Positions 25,948 through 34,801 of a stretch of DNA of 64,000 nucleotides are shown piece after piece (position 1 is the first letter of the stretch; every line of letters starts with the position of its first letter). The position numbers and the translations under genes were made by a program. This DNA is from Novosphingobium sp. (GTDB lineage Bacteria > Pseudomonadota > Alphaproteobacteria > Sphingomonadales > Sphingomonadaceae): positions 151,998-215,997 of the forward strand of contig JAGHZR010000005.1 in assembly GCA_017745295.1 (NCBI GenBank), in the 5' to 3' direction. The notes below the pieces were generated by a model. That model was not told where the DNA came from. It worked only from the letters and a program-made list of their open reading frames with translations, and did not search any database.

Positions 25948-28897
25948 GGCTTTCTCCCTTGCCGTGTACTGGATCTCCGCGACCCCGTGCGGGTGCGGGT
26001 GCGGGCTCGGAGGCGGTTTCGCTGCGGTCAGACCGATGGGACGTGAAAAGCGACTGCAACCAGGCATCGAAAAATACTGCGGCCGATCGCCCCCGGTCAG
26101 CGAGTTCTGCCGCGAGCCCATTAGGCTGACCACGCCGACCAGTATCGCGTAGCGCGGCCAACCGCTCCTTGCGCTGAACCCGCTCCTCGCTCTGCTCCTC
26201 GCGCAGACGCTCCCATCGCTTGGAATGCCGAGGCGCCCTTCCCTTCACGTTGTCCTTTTCGACGCGGTTGAGCCCCTCCAGTGCAGAGGTTTTTTCGCCC
26301 GATCGACGCGAAAGAAGGTCTGCGAGCTTATCCTTGTCCTGGGTCCAAAGCTTCGCGCCGAACCGGGCGCGGGTGATGGCCGTGTAATAGTTCTGCCCGT
26401 TCACCAAGGGCGAGCCGAGCGGCGCCAGGACGTAGACACGGTCGTAGGTCTTGGACTGGGCCGCGTAGATGGTCTCGGCATATCCGTGATCCCAGGTCTT
26501 ATGGTGGGCCAGATCGATAGACTGGCGCCGTCCATCGGTATCCCAGCGGACCATTACTCGGGTGCCCTCGAGCGATTCCACCGTACCGCGCTCGGCATTC
26601 TTGATGTCGAGGTCATGGCTCACCAGCCGCCACTGGATCCGATCTCCGCGTGCCAATTGGCGATCTTCCTCGTTGAAGACATTTAGCCGCTGCGGCTTTC
26701 CCAACCGAGGATTCCAGCGGACGATGCGCCCTTGCTCGTCGGCAAGTTCAAGCACCTGCCGATCCGCATCGTCGACTACCATCCGCACGACCCGATACTC
26801 ACCGTCCTTGGCGATTCCCAAGCGCGCAATACCGCGTGAAAAGGTCAGAACCTGGCCCCGGCTGTAAAACCGAGCGTAGCGTTTCTCGGCATCCGATAAC
26901 CCCGCGGGTGCCAGGACCGTCATTCGCACATCGTCTGCCCCGATGGCGCCTTCGGCCCTAAGCGCCTCGCGCACCTTCGAGTTCACGATCAGGCGGGTCG
27001 CGTTATCGAGCACGAGAATATTCGTCGTCGCGCGCGTATCCGGCTTTAGGCGGGTCCACTCCCGTACCAGCCCCCCGGCGAGCTCTTCCGGCTTTTCCGA
27101 GACCAGGACCTTGTCGAGATTGTCGAGCGAGCCCGCATAATCCCCCGCCCGGGCAAGCGCGACGGCTGCCTTCATCGCCCTGGTCTCCTGGCGGACAGAC
27201 TGCATCAGATCCACGCGAGAGAGTCCGAGTTGTTGCATCAGCCAGAACGGCTTGCCCTGTTCTATGGCTCCTGTCTGACGGTTGTCGCCAAGCAGGATGA
27301 GGCGAGCCCCTGACAGCCGGCTGATTTCGAGCAGACGGAGGGCCTGATGGTTGCCGAGCTGGCCAGCCTCATCGAGGATCAGCACGGAGTTCTCGTCGAG
27401 CTGGCGAGCTCCCCGCGCTAGAAGACTGGCGACGGTACGGCTTTCGATTCCGGCCCGCTTACCGAGCTCGGCAGCAGCGGACGATGTCGGCGCGAGAGCA
27501 ATCATCGCAAAGCGCTCGCCGGTGGCTTCGCGCAGCGCGCCGACCAAAGTCGATTTCCCTGCACCGGCAACGCCGTGGACCCCGACGAGCCGGTCCGGGC
27601 TGGTTCCCAGATGCAGAAGCCCTTTTGCCTGCTCCGGGGTCAAACCGTGCGCTTCACTCACCTCACGCAGCCGCGACTCGATGGCCAATGGTACTGCGTC
27701 GTTCAGGGCCAAGGCCAGATGATCGGATAGCGCGATTTCAAGGCGAGCCGTGCGCCGCGTTGTGCGGCCCCGCGTGAGAACCAGGTCTCCGGTCGGTCGC
27801 CGCACTTCCAGGAGTTTGCGCCTTGCCTCGTGGTCCTCGGCAAAAGGCCTGATATCCGAGAGCCGCACCTCGCCAACATGGGAGGCGAGGCCCACCCGCA
27901 GGAGCTGACCCAGGTTATTCACCGCCTCGCGACCTTCCGAATGGCGCAGACCGAAAAGCATTGCGCGTGCCGCAATGGCCGGGGTCGGCACGAGCGTGCG
28001 GTCGCCGTTCTGCGATGCGGCTTGCTTCGTCTCGCCGAGCACACCGCGATGCGGCCCCAGCCGAACACCCCAGCTTGTTCGCAGTTCCTCAAGCGTGGCG
28101 CGCTTCTTGGCCCCTCGCGTCTCGTAGTATGACTTGCGCCGGGCTGCCTGCCCTTCCAGCCCATGCTCCCGCGCGTGCGCTTCTATCTGCTCGGCGCGCT
28201 GCGACATTTCTCGAAGGAGATCCTGGGGAACGCCGCGGATCTCGAACAGCCCGCGACGGGGCTCGAAATCGACCTCGTAGCCAAACTCCCGGATACGGTG
28301 CGCGAGGTGGTTTCGATAGACCTGCCCCGCCACCATCTGCTCGCTGTACATGGCCCGGGTTTCAAGGCTCGCCATCAGACTGCTCGGGGCACGGTTGGTC
28401 ATATTCATGATGACGACGTGGGTATGGAGGTGGGGGTCGAGTTCGCGCGACGCATGCTCTGTGAAACGCGCATAAACGAGCCTGCCTGTCGTCTCGTGAA
28501 CTATCTCGCCCTCTGAGCGACGGCGAAGTGTCGCGTGCTCCTCAAGGTAACCCAGTGCCTCGGTGACTGCAGCCTCGTGGGCAGCGACGATGCGCTCATC
28601 GCCCATTACAAGAGCCATGATCGAGACGGACTTGGGTGCGTTGACCGCAAAGTCCCAGCCGGGATGATGCTCGACCGATCCGTCGCTTCGCCTGCGCCCC
28701 AGTTGCACCTCGCCGATCTTTCCTTCGAGCAATTCCCGAAAGGTATCTGGATCGACTTTTCCGGTGAGGCCAAGCTCCTCCGCGATGAGTCCACCCCACT
28801 CAGAGTGCTCGCCCTCGCCTTTCGTGTAGTAGTCGCCGACGGTGTAATACCGTGCGAGGTTCTTGGGTGTGCCCTTGAGACGGCGAGGATGGATCAT
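25937..28897 (-). CDS. MobF-family conjugative relaxase/helicase
   Basis: A 986-residue TrwC/TraI-like relaxase. The N-terminal relaxase domain has the paired catalytic tyrosines in 'NLARYYTVGDYYTKGEGEHS' and the metal-binding three-His motif in ELDPHLHTHVVIMNMTNRA, with GWDFAVNAPKSVS between. The C-terminal half is a superfamily-1B helicase: Walker A GVHGVAGAGKSTLVG, Walker B SVLILDEAGQL, motif III LILLGDNRQTGAI, and the late motif QNYYTAITRAR. It nicks oriT, stays bound to the 5' end and pumps the strand. The start overlaps the TraD stop (ATGA, 28894-28897). The tail ends in a charged, proline-rich stretch. Length is normal for the family. Confidence 0.95.
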   Translation of the reverse strand: MIHPRRLKGTPKNLARYYTVGDYYTKGEGEHSEWGGLIAEELGLTGKVDPDTFRELLEGKIGEVQLGRRRSDGSVEHHPGWDFAVNAPKSVSIMALVMGDERIVAAHEAAVTEALGYLEEHATLRRRSEGEIVHETTGRLVYARFTEHASRELDPHLHTHVVIMNMTNRAPSSLMASLETRAMYSEQMVAGQVYRNHLAHRIREFGYEVDFEPRRGLFEIRGVPQDLLREMSQRAEQIEAHAREHGLEGQAARRKSYYETRGAKKRATLEELRTSWGVRLGPHRGVLGETKQAASQNGDRTLVPTPAIAARAMLFGLRHSEGREAVNNLGQLLRVGLASHVGEVRLSDIRPFAEDHEARRKLLEVRRPTGDLVLTRGRTTRRTARLEIALSDHLALALNDAVPLAIESRLREVSEAHGLTPEQAKGLLHLGTSPDRLVGVHGVAGAGKSTLVGALREATGERFAMIALAPTSSAAAELGKRAGIESRTVASLLARGARQLDENSVLILDEAGQLGNHQALRLLEISRLSGARLILLGDNRQTGAIEQGKPFWLMQQLGLSRVDLMQSVRQETRAMKAAVALARAGDYAGSLDNLDKVLVSEKPEELAGGLVREWTRLKPDTRATTNILVLDNATRLIVNSKVREALRAEGAIGADDVRMTVLAPAGLSDAEKRYARFYSRGQVLTFSRGIARLGIAKDGEYRVVRMVVDDADRQVLELADEQGRIVRWNPRLGKPQRLNVFNEEDRQLARGDRIQWRLVSHDLDIKNAERGTVESLEGTRVMVRWDTDGRRQSIDLAHHKTWDHGYAETIYAAQSKTYDRVYVLAPLGSPLVNGQNYYTAITRARFGAKLWTQDKDKLADLLSRRSGEKTSALEGLNRVEKDNVKGRAPRHSKRWERLREEQSEERVQRKERLAALRDTGRRGQPNGLAAELADRGRSAAVFFDAWLQSLFTSHRSDRSETASEPAPAPARGRGDPVHGKGESHDR

Positions 28898-30933
28898 GCC
28901 GGCCTCGCGGTATCGCGCTCACCGGTATTGCGACCGTGTTGGCGCAAGCGAAAGTCTGCTGGCTTGCCGAGGAGTGCCAGCGGTTCAGCCTCGCGTGGCC
29001 CTAGTTCTGCCGAGCCCTTTCCTTCCTCCGGCATGGCTGTGGCTGGCGCTGGACATGCTTCCAAAGGAAGCATCGGCGAAGTTTCTCTATCCGCCGCCGG
29101 CTGTGCGCGGCGTTTGCCAGATCCCCTTTTCCGATCGGGCTCCGGCCGCTGGGGTTGCGATCTTTGTGGTTCCGGTTCGGGCGGCGATTCCTCCTCCCGA
29201 ACGGAAAGGCGAACCGGGACGTCCAGCTTTTCCTCGAAGGCAACCGCAATGGACGGCACCCGATGGAAGCTGTCTTCGAAGCGCACGACGGGAAGATCCC
29301 GGCCGAAGCGCAAGTACCCAACGAGGTTCGGCAGGTTCGTCACCTCGGTGTGCATCACCAGCGGACGGGTCACCTGCATGCGCGAGAGATTCACGCCGTC
29401 GCGCATGTCGTTAACACCGTACGACATGCCCTCGTTGGCCTCGACCTGCTCGACCTGCCCGAGGTTCTCGCTGACGTGCTTCGCGGTGGGGGTGTCATTG
29501 GCCCGGAGCGCTACCCAGGTCGAACAGTAGCCGGTGATCGCCGCCGCATCCTGAATGCCGTAGGTAGCCTCCAGCTGCGGGTAGCTCTGGAAACCGAGAA
29601 CACCGCAGCCTCCGTACTTCCTGGCGCGCGCGAGAAAGTCCGAAAGCGAGGGGAGCTTATGGAGCGAGGGCAACTCGTCGACCACGCAATAAAGGCGTCG
29701 ATTGCGGTCCGGCGACAGGCTCATAATCGCGCTGATCGCGATATCCAGCCAGACCGTGATCAGCGGGCGAAGCGAGGGCAACTGGTCGGCCTTCACGGTG
29801 ATGAAAAGCCAGCTATCGTCCCTTTCGTTTGCCACCCAATCGCGGATCGAAAGCCCATCAGCGGTATCGTCGAGGTAGGAAAAGCTGCGCAGTACCGAGG
29901 CGAGTTCGGCCTGGATGCCAGCCGATGTCCGCTCACCTTCCGTTGAGATGAAGGCGGCCGCATCGGTACCGGCGGCGAAGGCAGCCAAGTCCTTCAGCTT
30001 GGAGCGCAGCAGTGTGTCGAGGAGGATCGATACGAGCGTGCGTTCCTGTCGCGCAAGCTTGCGCATGACGGCCACCAGGGTGCCACGCGCGGCCTTGGCC
30101 CAGAAGGGATCGCCGGACTTGTCGGGTATCGTGGACTCGGCGATCTGGTCATAATGGTAGTCGCGCGGGACATCGACCCAGGGCGACCAGCGGTCGGATC
30201 GGACGTCGAGCGGATTGAGCAGGACGTCGATCCCGGGACGATAGAACTTCTCCACGAACGTGCCGGCAGTGTCGTAGACGATTGCACGGCGCCCCGCCGT
30301 CCGGATACCTGCGAGCATATTCACGATGATGTTTGTCTTGCCGGTTCCGGGAGCCCCGCAGATGAGGATGTGCTCCGGCTCGAAGGCATCGGGCACCCGG
30401 ACACCGCCGATCTCGAAGCTGCCCCGCGCCTGCGCCCATAGCGCCCGGCGGACCTGCCTGACGGTGCCGAAACGGGCCCCGCGCAGGAACTGGTTGGAGC
30501 CGAGCCCCCTCCCCGTCCGGGTGAAATAGAACCAGGCCCACAGCAGCATGGCGAGCGCGAAGACGCCTGAAATCGCCGCCCCGTGTAGAAGGTAGCCCTC
30601 AAAGGCGCCGAGTGTCTCACGCGCGACGTCCGCATCCATGAGTGCGGCGGGCGTCGTCCAATACTCCACCCCATGCTCAGACCTGAACAGCATGGGCGTC
30701 TGGTTTCCGGGAACCGTATCCCCCATGAGGAGAGCCTGACCTATCCTGGTCATGACGTATCGCTCGTACTCGCTGGAGCGTTCGAGCGCGTACCAGATGA
30801 CGCCGCCGATCCAGACAACGAGGCCCGCCAGGCAAGTCTGGTAAAAGACCTGTGTCGTCATGCGCACGTTATGGACGATGGCCTGCCCGCCCCGGGTCCA
30901 GGAACCGAGGGTGTCGTGCCGGAAGATACTCAC
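28894..30933 (-). CDS. traD: Type IV coupling protein TraD
   Basis: A 679-residue coupling ATPase. The GTG start at 30933 overlaps the stop of the ribbon-helix-helix gene (GTGA) and gives the usual N-terminus VSIFRHDTLGSWTRGG. Two membrane helices occur (about 30-48 and 115-135, the latter AAISGVFALAMLLWAWFYF). Walker A is ILICGAPGTGKTNIIVNM and Walker B RRLYCVVDELPSLHKLP, with 'GGCGVLGFQSYPQLEATYGI' in the TraD/VirD4 core. The C-terminal 100 residues are proline- and charge-rich. It links the relaxosome to the secretion channel at the inner membrane. It sits in the tight order RHH-traD-relaxase-transglycosylase. Confidence 0.95.
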   Translation of the reverse strand: MSIFRHDTLGSWTRGGQAIVHNVRMTTQVFYQTCLAGLVVWIGGVIWYALERSSEYERYVMTRIGQALLMGDTVPGNQTPMLFRSEHGVEYWTTPAALMDADVARETLGAFEGYLLHGAAISGVFALAMLLWAWFYFTRTGRGLGSNQFLRGARFGTVRQVRRALWAQARGSFEIGGVRVPDAFEPEHILICGAPGTGKTNIIVNMLAGIRTAGRRAIVYDTAGTFVEKFYRPGIDVLLNPLDVRSDRWSPWVDVPRDYHYDQIAESTIPDKSGDPFWAKAARGTLVAVMRKLARQERTLVSILLDTLLRSKLKDLAAFAAGTDAAAFISTEGERTSAGIQAELASVLRSFSYLDDTADGLSIRDWVANERDDSWLFITVKADQLPSLRPLITVWLDIAISAIMSLSPDRNRRLYCVVDELPSLHKLPSLSDFLARARKYGGCGVLGFQSYPQLEATYGIQDAAAITGYCSTWVALRANDTPTAKHVSENLGQVEQVEANEGMSYGVNDMRDGVNLSRMQVTRPLVMHTEVTNLPNLVGYLRFGRDLPVVRFEDSFHRVPSIAVAFEEKLDVPVRLSVREEESPPEPEPQRSQPQRPEPDRKRGSGKRRAQPAADRETSPMLPLEACPAPATAMPEEGKGSAELGPREAEPLALLGKPADFRLRQHGRNTGERDTARPA

Positions 30934-31232
30934 GGGCGGTCCTGCTCGGGATCGAGCAGCCCCCTTTCGCGCAGGAGCCGCCGCGCTTCGCCAAGCCCCT
31001 CTTCCAGGATAGCAGGCGCGCGGACACCGACCGACTTGGCGAGGATCGCCAGGGTCTGGATCGCGGTCGCGTGGAGTTCGTCGAAACGGGCATGATAGCC
31101 CGTGGGATCGTTGCCCTCGAAGCGCTCGAGAACGTCGCGAATATAACCCGACGGAGTGGTGCCGAGCGTAGTTGCCTGATCGAGCACGCGCTCGAACAGG
31201 TCGTCGGCGAGACGGATTGTAATCCTTGCCAT
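30930..31232 (-). CDS. Ribbon-helix-helix relaxosome-type protein
   Basis: A 100-residue protein starting at ATG 31232. The N-terminal 45 residues match a ribbon-helix-helix fold: strand ARITIRLADDLFERV, helices 'LDQATTLGTTPSGYIRDVLE'. The C-terminal half is helical with a charged end (GEARRLLRERGLLDPEQDRP). Its position as first gene of the traD-relaxase operon, divergent from a TraC-like gene, matches TrwA/TraJ-type accessory proteins that bind oriT and regulate their own promoter. Exact oriT binding is inferred. Confidence 0.8.
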   Translation of the reverse strand: MARITIRLADDLFERVLDQATTLGTTPSGYIRDVLERFEGNDPTGYHARFDELHATAIQTLAILAKSVGVRAPAILEEGLGEARRLLRERGLLDPEQDRP

Positions 31233-31692
31233 GCGCAGTTCCATGCTGCGCCGGCACGTGGTGAAGCCAAACTTGGATAGCAGGAAGCCACGGAATTCTC
31301 AAGGATTTGGGGTGTCCGACGCCGGTGACGTTCGGTGCCAAGGCCAAACAAGGACTTGCGCCGATCAAGCCGCGGCCCTGTCCGACAGATCCGACGTTCT
31401 GTGACCTCGCGGCGGACGGATAGAGACGGCCGAAGCCCGCAGAAACGCTGGCGATTCGCGCAGCAGCACCCGTGCGTACGGTGCATTACAAACGCCCTCG
31501 CGGCGTGCGTCGCTGCTACGCAGCGGCTTGCCCGCTGCGCTGCCTCGTGCCGGAAGGCGCGGGGCTCCCCGGGAGGGGATCCCTTGTTCTTCGCGGGCCG
31601 CAGGCTCGCAGCAAATCCTGCCTTGCGCGCCAGGCGCATTTTCGGGAAGATCGCACCCGGCGGGCAGGCCTCCTCGAACGAGGAGACTATCA
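31233..31692. other. Divergent intergenic region, candidate oriT
   Basis: Both transfer transcription units diverge here, where MobF systems often place oriT. Several dyads are visible: CGCTGC-TAC-GCAGCG (31511-31525), an imperfect GCACCCGT...ACGGTGC dyad near 31466-31484, and a CTCCCCGGGAG palindrome near 31564. No gene is apparent. I could not identify a nic sequence, so oriT is a location-based guess. Confidence 0.35.
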
Positions 31693-32043
31693 ATGCCCAA
31701 GATGTCCGAACGCGAGCGCCTCGCCAAGATCGAGAGCGACCAGAAAAAGCTAGCCGACGAAGCCGAGACGGTGCGGCGTACCCTGCGATCCAGCTACGGC
31801 GCGATCTGCGGCGACCTTGCCGTCGAACGCCTGTCGGAACGTGAGTTCCGCGAGATCGTCGGTCACGCCATTAGGCTTGGCGGCGGCACAACGCTTGCTG
31901 CGCTAAAGGCGCTTTCGTCCGCCGCTCCTAAAACCCCTACTGCGCCGGAACGGCGTCCCAGCGACGAGCACGGCGGAGCCGCGCGCAGGAGGCCGGCGCC
32001 CGACCAGGGCGCCGCATCGCCGGGCGACGGACCCGGCCTCTAG
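31693..32043 (+). CDS. TraC/DUF6437-like conjugation-associated protein
   Basis: A 116-residue protein with GAGGAGA before ATG 31693. The N-terminal 45 residues are a charged coiled coil (SERERLAKIESDQKKLADEA), followed by 'REIVGHAIRLGGGTTLAALK' and a disordered, proline/arginine-rich tail. This plan (coiled coil then an RLGG-x-x-x-L-A-A-L helix) recalls the small TraC/DUF6437-type proteins found beside transfer genes in sphingomonad plasmids. It is divergent from the relaxosome operon. DNA-binding is possible but not shown by the sequence. Confidence 0.6.
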   Translation: MPKMSERERLAKIESDQKKLADEAETVRRTLRSSYGAICGDLAVERLSEREFREIVGHAIRLGGGTTLAALKALSSAAPKTPTAPERRPSDEHGGAARRRPAPDQGAASPGDGPGL

Positions 32044-32051
32044 CCGGGTCC
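32029..32051 (+). terminator. Stem-loop over the stop codon of the TraC-like gene
   Basis: GGACCCGGC (32029-32037) and GCCGGGTCC (32043-32051) form a perfect 9-bp stem with a 5-base loop that contains the first two bases of the stop codon. No T-run follows, so termination may be weak or bidirectional with the converging DUF2493 gene. Confidence 0.45.
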
Positions 32052-32133
32052 CTGAGCCCGGCGATCTCCCACCTCTCGCAAAAAATGAAGCCGACGAAGG
32101 CCCCGCCCTCGCCGGCTTCCAACCATCCGTCCC

Positions 32134-33114
32134 TCACCCGTGATGCCGCGTCCTTGTCGCATCCGCTGCGATGAAATGCGCCGGGACCCCGCCGCTGCGC
32201 ACTAGCCTTGCAAGGTGCGACTGGAGCCCCGAGCCCTCGCAAACCACCGCTTCTACGGGATGAAGCCGCATCATCGCCTCGTTGCGCGCAAAGCCCGCGC
32301 GCTTGCCGAGGCGCCGATCGAGCGTAAATGCCACCAGTCTGACCCCCGAGCGCGCCGCCCATGCCGCCGCTATCGCATCGCAGCCTTTGTCCTGTGCGGT
32401 CGTGGCGAGGATCATCGCCGGAATGCGGGTACGGATCGCGTCGAGTTCGCCCCAGATCCGGGCGTGGTCTTCCCAGACCTGCCCCCCGGAGAAGAGCACG
32501 ATCGGTCCGCTCGGTGCCTGCGCCTCGATGCGCCGCTGCCGCCTTGCCGCAAGGAAGTCTGCTGCCGCAATGACCGATGCGGTGCGCTTGCCCGAGGTGA
32601 GCGTGGCGCGCGGCGCGGACCACGGATGGCCTGTCTCGGCATGGAACATCTGCGCTGCGTGGTCACGCATGCACGCTACCGCTTCCACCGCCTCGTCGAG
32701 ACCGCGGCAAAGCGTCTGCGCCTCCTCGATCGTGGCATTCGCAATCTCGCTGCCGTCGTTCTCGCGCACGAGTTCCCCGAGCTTGCGCGCTGCGTGGTCC
32801 GCTTCGCCTTCGAGACCGCTTGCGACCTTGTGGAAGCTGTGCACCACGCCCCACGCAATACGTTCGCCGAGGGGCTCGAGGCGGGTATCGCGCAGCACGT
32901 CGAAGAGCGTCGTCACCATCATCTCGATCGCCAGTTGCACCTCGCGCGGATCGGGCATCTCGGCGGTCACGCATTCATCGCTCGCGGCAAGCCGAACCTC
33001 GCATGCGCCTTCGGCGAAAGCGGCGGCAAAGCAGCCTGCCGGTTCGCCTGTGCCCTCTGCGAGCAGGTCGGCAATCTCGGTGAAGCTGCGGGAAATCCTT
33101 GAAGCCTTGGTCAT
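32134..33114 (-). CDS. DUF2493 (SLOG-fold) protein, copy A
   Basis: A 326-residue protein starting at ATG 33114 behind AAGGAGG. The first 180 residues are helical (LQLAIEMMVTTLFDVL-like segments, 'VECMRDHAAQMFHAETG'-type region). The C-terminal 140 residues form the DUF2493/YpsA-like SLOG fold: GPIVLFSGGQVWEDHARIWG, TTAQDKGCDAIAAAWAA, GFARNEAMMRLHPVEAVVCEGSG. SLOG proteins bind nucleotide-like ligands. The same architecture is encoded again at 33716-34726. Both are common on sphingomonad plasmids and their role is unknown. Confidence 0.85.
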   Translation of the reverse strand: MTKASRISRSFTEIADLLAEGTGEPAGCFAAAFAEGACEVRLAASDECVTAEMPDPREVQLAIEMMVTTLFDVLRDTRLEPLGERIAWGVVHSFHKVASGLEGEADHAARKLGELVRENDGSEIANATIEEAQTLCRGLDEAVEAVACMRDHAAQMFHAETGHPWSAPRATLTSGKRTASVIAAADFLAARRQRRIEAQAPSGPIVLFSGGQVWEDHARIWGELDAIRTRIPAMILATTAQDKGCDAIAAAWAARSGVRLVAFTLDRRLGKRAGFARNEAMMRLHPVEAVVCEGSGLQSHLARLVRSGGVPAHFIAADATRTRHHG

Positions 33115-33484
33115 CGTAACCTCCTTGTCTTGAAGAGGTCCTTTCATCGGCACGGGCTCTGAGCGGCGGGGTCAAGGATCGCGGGGCTTCAGCCCCGTGA
33201 CCGCGCCAGCGGCGATGGGGGCAACGATTTTGCGAAGCAAAATGGTGGGGCCCCGTCGTCCTTGAGGCCGACGCGGCCCCGTGCCACCCTGTCCAGATCC
33301 TGAGAGAGATGGGAGAGCTGGCCCGAAGGGGGTTCAATGCCCCCTGAGGGCCATTTCGGCAGGGCGCGAGCGACCGGCAAGCGCTACAGGGAGCAGCGCA
33401 CCCGCTTCCCCTTGGAAGCGGGTGCACCAGGTTTTTCAGTGCGAGCCCATGTTCTTCGTCGCGGGCTCTATCTGCCCCACGCGT
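33115..33484. other. Hairpin-rich leader between DUF6117 and DUF2493 copy A
   Basis: Three stem-loops lie in line: CGGGGCT-TC-AGCCCCG (33182-33197), ATTTTGC-GAA-GCAAAAT (33227-33243), and a 12-bp imperfect stem GGGGCC.CGTCG/CGACG.GGCCCC (33247-33280). No gene is visible. They are in the 5' leader of the minus-strand DUF2493 gene and could also end transcripts from the upstream DUF6117 gene. Confidence 0.5.
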
Positions 33485-33703
33485 TCAGGAGGCCGGCGGT
33501 ACGTAGGCCTCGAACGGGTTACCGTCATGGAGGTGGCCGAACGGCGTGAACACGAAGCCCTTGTCCTCGCGCCCCACCGCGCAGATGACATAGCGGCGCT
33601 CACCGGTAACGGCGCAGGTACATTCAAGAAGCGCGAGTTGACCATCGCGCGCGGCGCGCTTCAACGTGTCGAAGTTGCGCTGGAAACTGCGGGGAATAGC
33701 CAT
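33485..33703 (-). CDS. DUF6117-family protein
   Basis: A 72-residue protein matching the small DUF6117 family: MAIPRSFQRNFDTLKRAARD, 'ALLECTCAVTGERRYVICAV' and FTPFGHLHDGNPFEAYVPP. It has no signal peptide or membrane helix. Family members sit in plasmid and ICE backbones of alphaproteobacteria next to DUF2493 and DUF736 genes, as here; function is unknown. It starts 12 bases after the stop of DUF2493 copy B, so the two are probably co-transcribed. Confidence 0.85.
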   Translation of the reverse strand: MAIPRSFQRNFDTLKRAARDGQLALLECTCAVTGERRYVICAVGREDKGFVFTPFGHLHDGNPFEAYVPPAS

Positions 33704-33715
33704 GGTGTTTCCTCC

Positions 33716-34726
33716 TCAAGCGGCGACGCGCAGGCGCGGCTGGCGGGTACCGGGCGAGACCGGATCGGCGCTCTGCTCGCTCCTGCGAAAGGCATGGATC
33801 GGTATTCCGGCCTGCCTCAGGAGCTGGTAGAGGTTGGCCTGGAGGCCCGATCCCTCGCATAGCACGGCCTCGACCGGCTTCAGATCGACCAGCTTGCGGT
33901 TGCGTGTGAAGGCGACTTTGCGCCCCGATCCATAGAGGCCGTAAACGACCAGCGGCACACCGATCTCGGGCCGCGCGGCCCATGCTGCAGCGATCGCGTC
34001 GGCGCCCTTGCGCTGTCCGGTCGTCACCAGCGTCATGGCAGGAACGCGGGCCCGGATCTGGTCGAGCCGCTGCCAGATCGGCTCCCAGTCATGCCACTGC
34101 GCGGGTCCGGAAAACACCACGATCGGACCTTGCGGCAGGTGACGTTCGCGAGCGATCAGCGCGCGCTGACGCAGGAAATCCTGCGCCGCGATCTGGCTCG
34201 CCGAGGAAGCGGGCGATACCTTGCTACCGCGCGCTGGCGACCAAGGCCATCCCGACAGCGCCCGGTACATCTCGGCAGCGTAGTCTCGCATGCATTCGAG
34301 TGCCTCACGCTGTTCGGCAGTCGAGCGACAAAGGAGCTGCTTCTCTTCCAATTGGCCGGTGAAGACTTCGCTCATATCGGGGGACCGCGCCATCTCGCCG
34401 ATCTCGTCGGCGAGCGCGTCCTCGCGCCGCTCAAGTTTCCCGGCGACAAAGTGGAAGGAATTGACGAAACCCCACGCGAGGTCCGCTGCGAGCGGTTCGA
34501 GACGGGTTCCGGTGAAGAGATCGAAGATCGTCGCGATGATCCCCGCACAGTCCGCCTGAGCCGCCAGAGGCTCGGGCATTTCATGCTCGGCCGGGACTTC
34601 TCCCGGCTCGGCAATCGAAAGCGGCAATGGATCGCCGAACGCCGCGCGAAACTCAGGCGTGGTTGTCATTTCGGCATAGAGGGTCTTCAGGTCCGCAAAG
34701 CGATCGATGGACGAAGAACGGGACAT
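33716..34726 (-). CDS. DUF2493 (SLOG-fold) protein, copy B
   Basis: A 336-residue paralogue of the protein encoded at 32134-33114. The shared order is a helical N-terminal half (LEPLAADLAWGFVNSFHFVA, ALECMRDYAAEMYRALSGWP) and a SLOG-type C-terminal domain ('GPIVVFSGPAQWHDWEPIWQ', TTGQRKGADAIAAAWAARPE, KVAFTRNRKLVDLKPVEAVL, EGSGLQANLYQLLRQAGIP). It differs from copy A at the glycine loop (FSGPAQW versus FSGGQVW). It lies between DUF736 and DUF6117 on the same strand. Confidence 0.85.
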   Translation of the reverse strand: MSRSSSIDRFADLKTLYAEMTTTPEFRAAFGDPLPLSIAEPGEVPAEHEMPEPLAAQADCAGIIATIFDLFTGTRLEPLAADLAWGFVNSFHFVAGKLERREDALADEIGEMARSPDMSEVFTGQLEEKQLLCRSTAEQREALECMRDYAAEMYRALSGWPWSPARGSKVSPASSASQIAAQDFLRQRALIARERHLPQGPIVVFSGPAQWHDWEPIWQRLDQIRARVPAMTLVTTGQRKGADAIAAAWAARPEIGVPLVVYGLYGSGRKVAFTRNRKLVDLKPVEAVLCEGSGLQANLYQLLRQAGIPIHAFRRSEQSADPVSPGTRQPRLRVAA

Positions 34727-34801
34727 GATGTGTCTCCCGCGTTTGGAAGAAGGGGAAAACCGGGGGACGCAACGCGCGCCCCCCGGCTGCGATGCGCTGC
34801 T

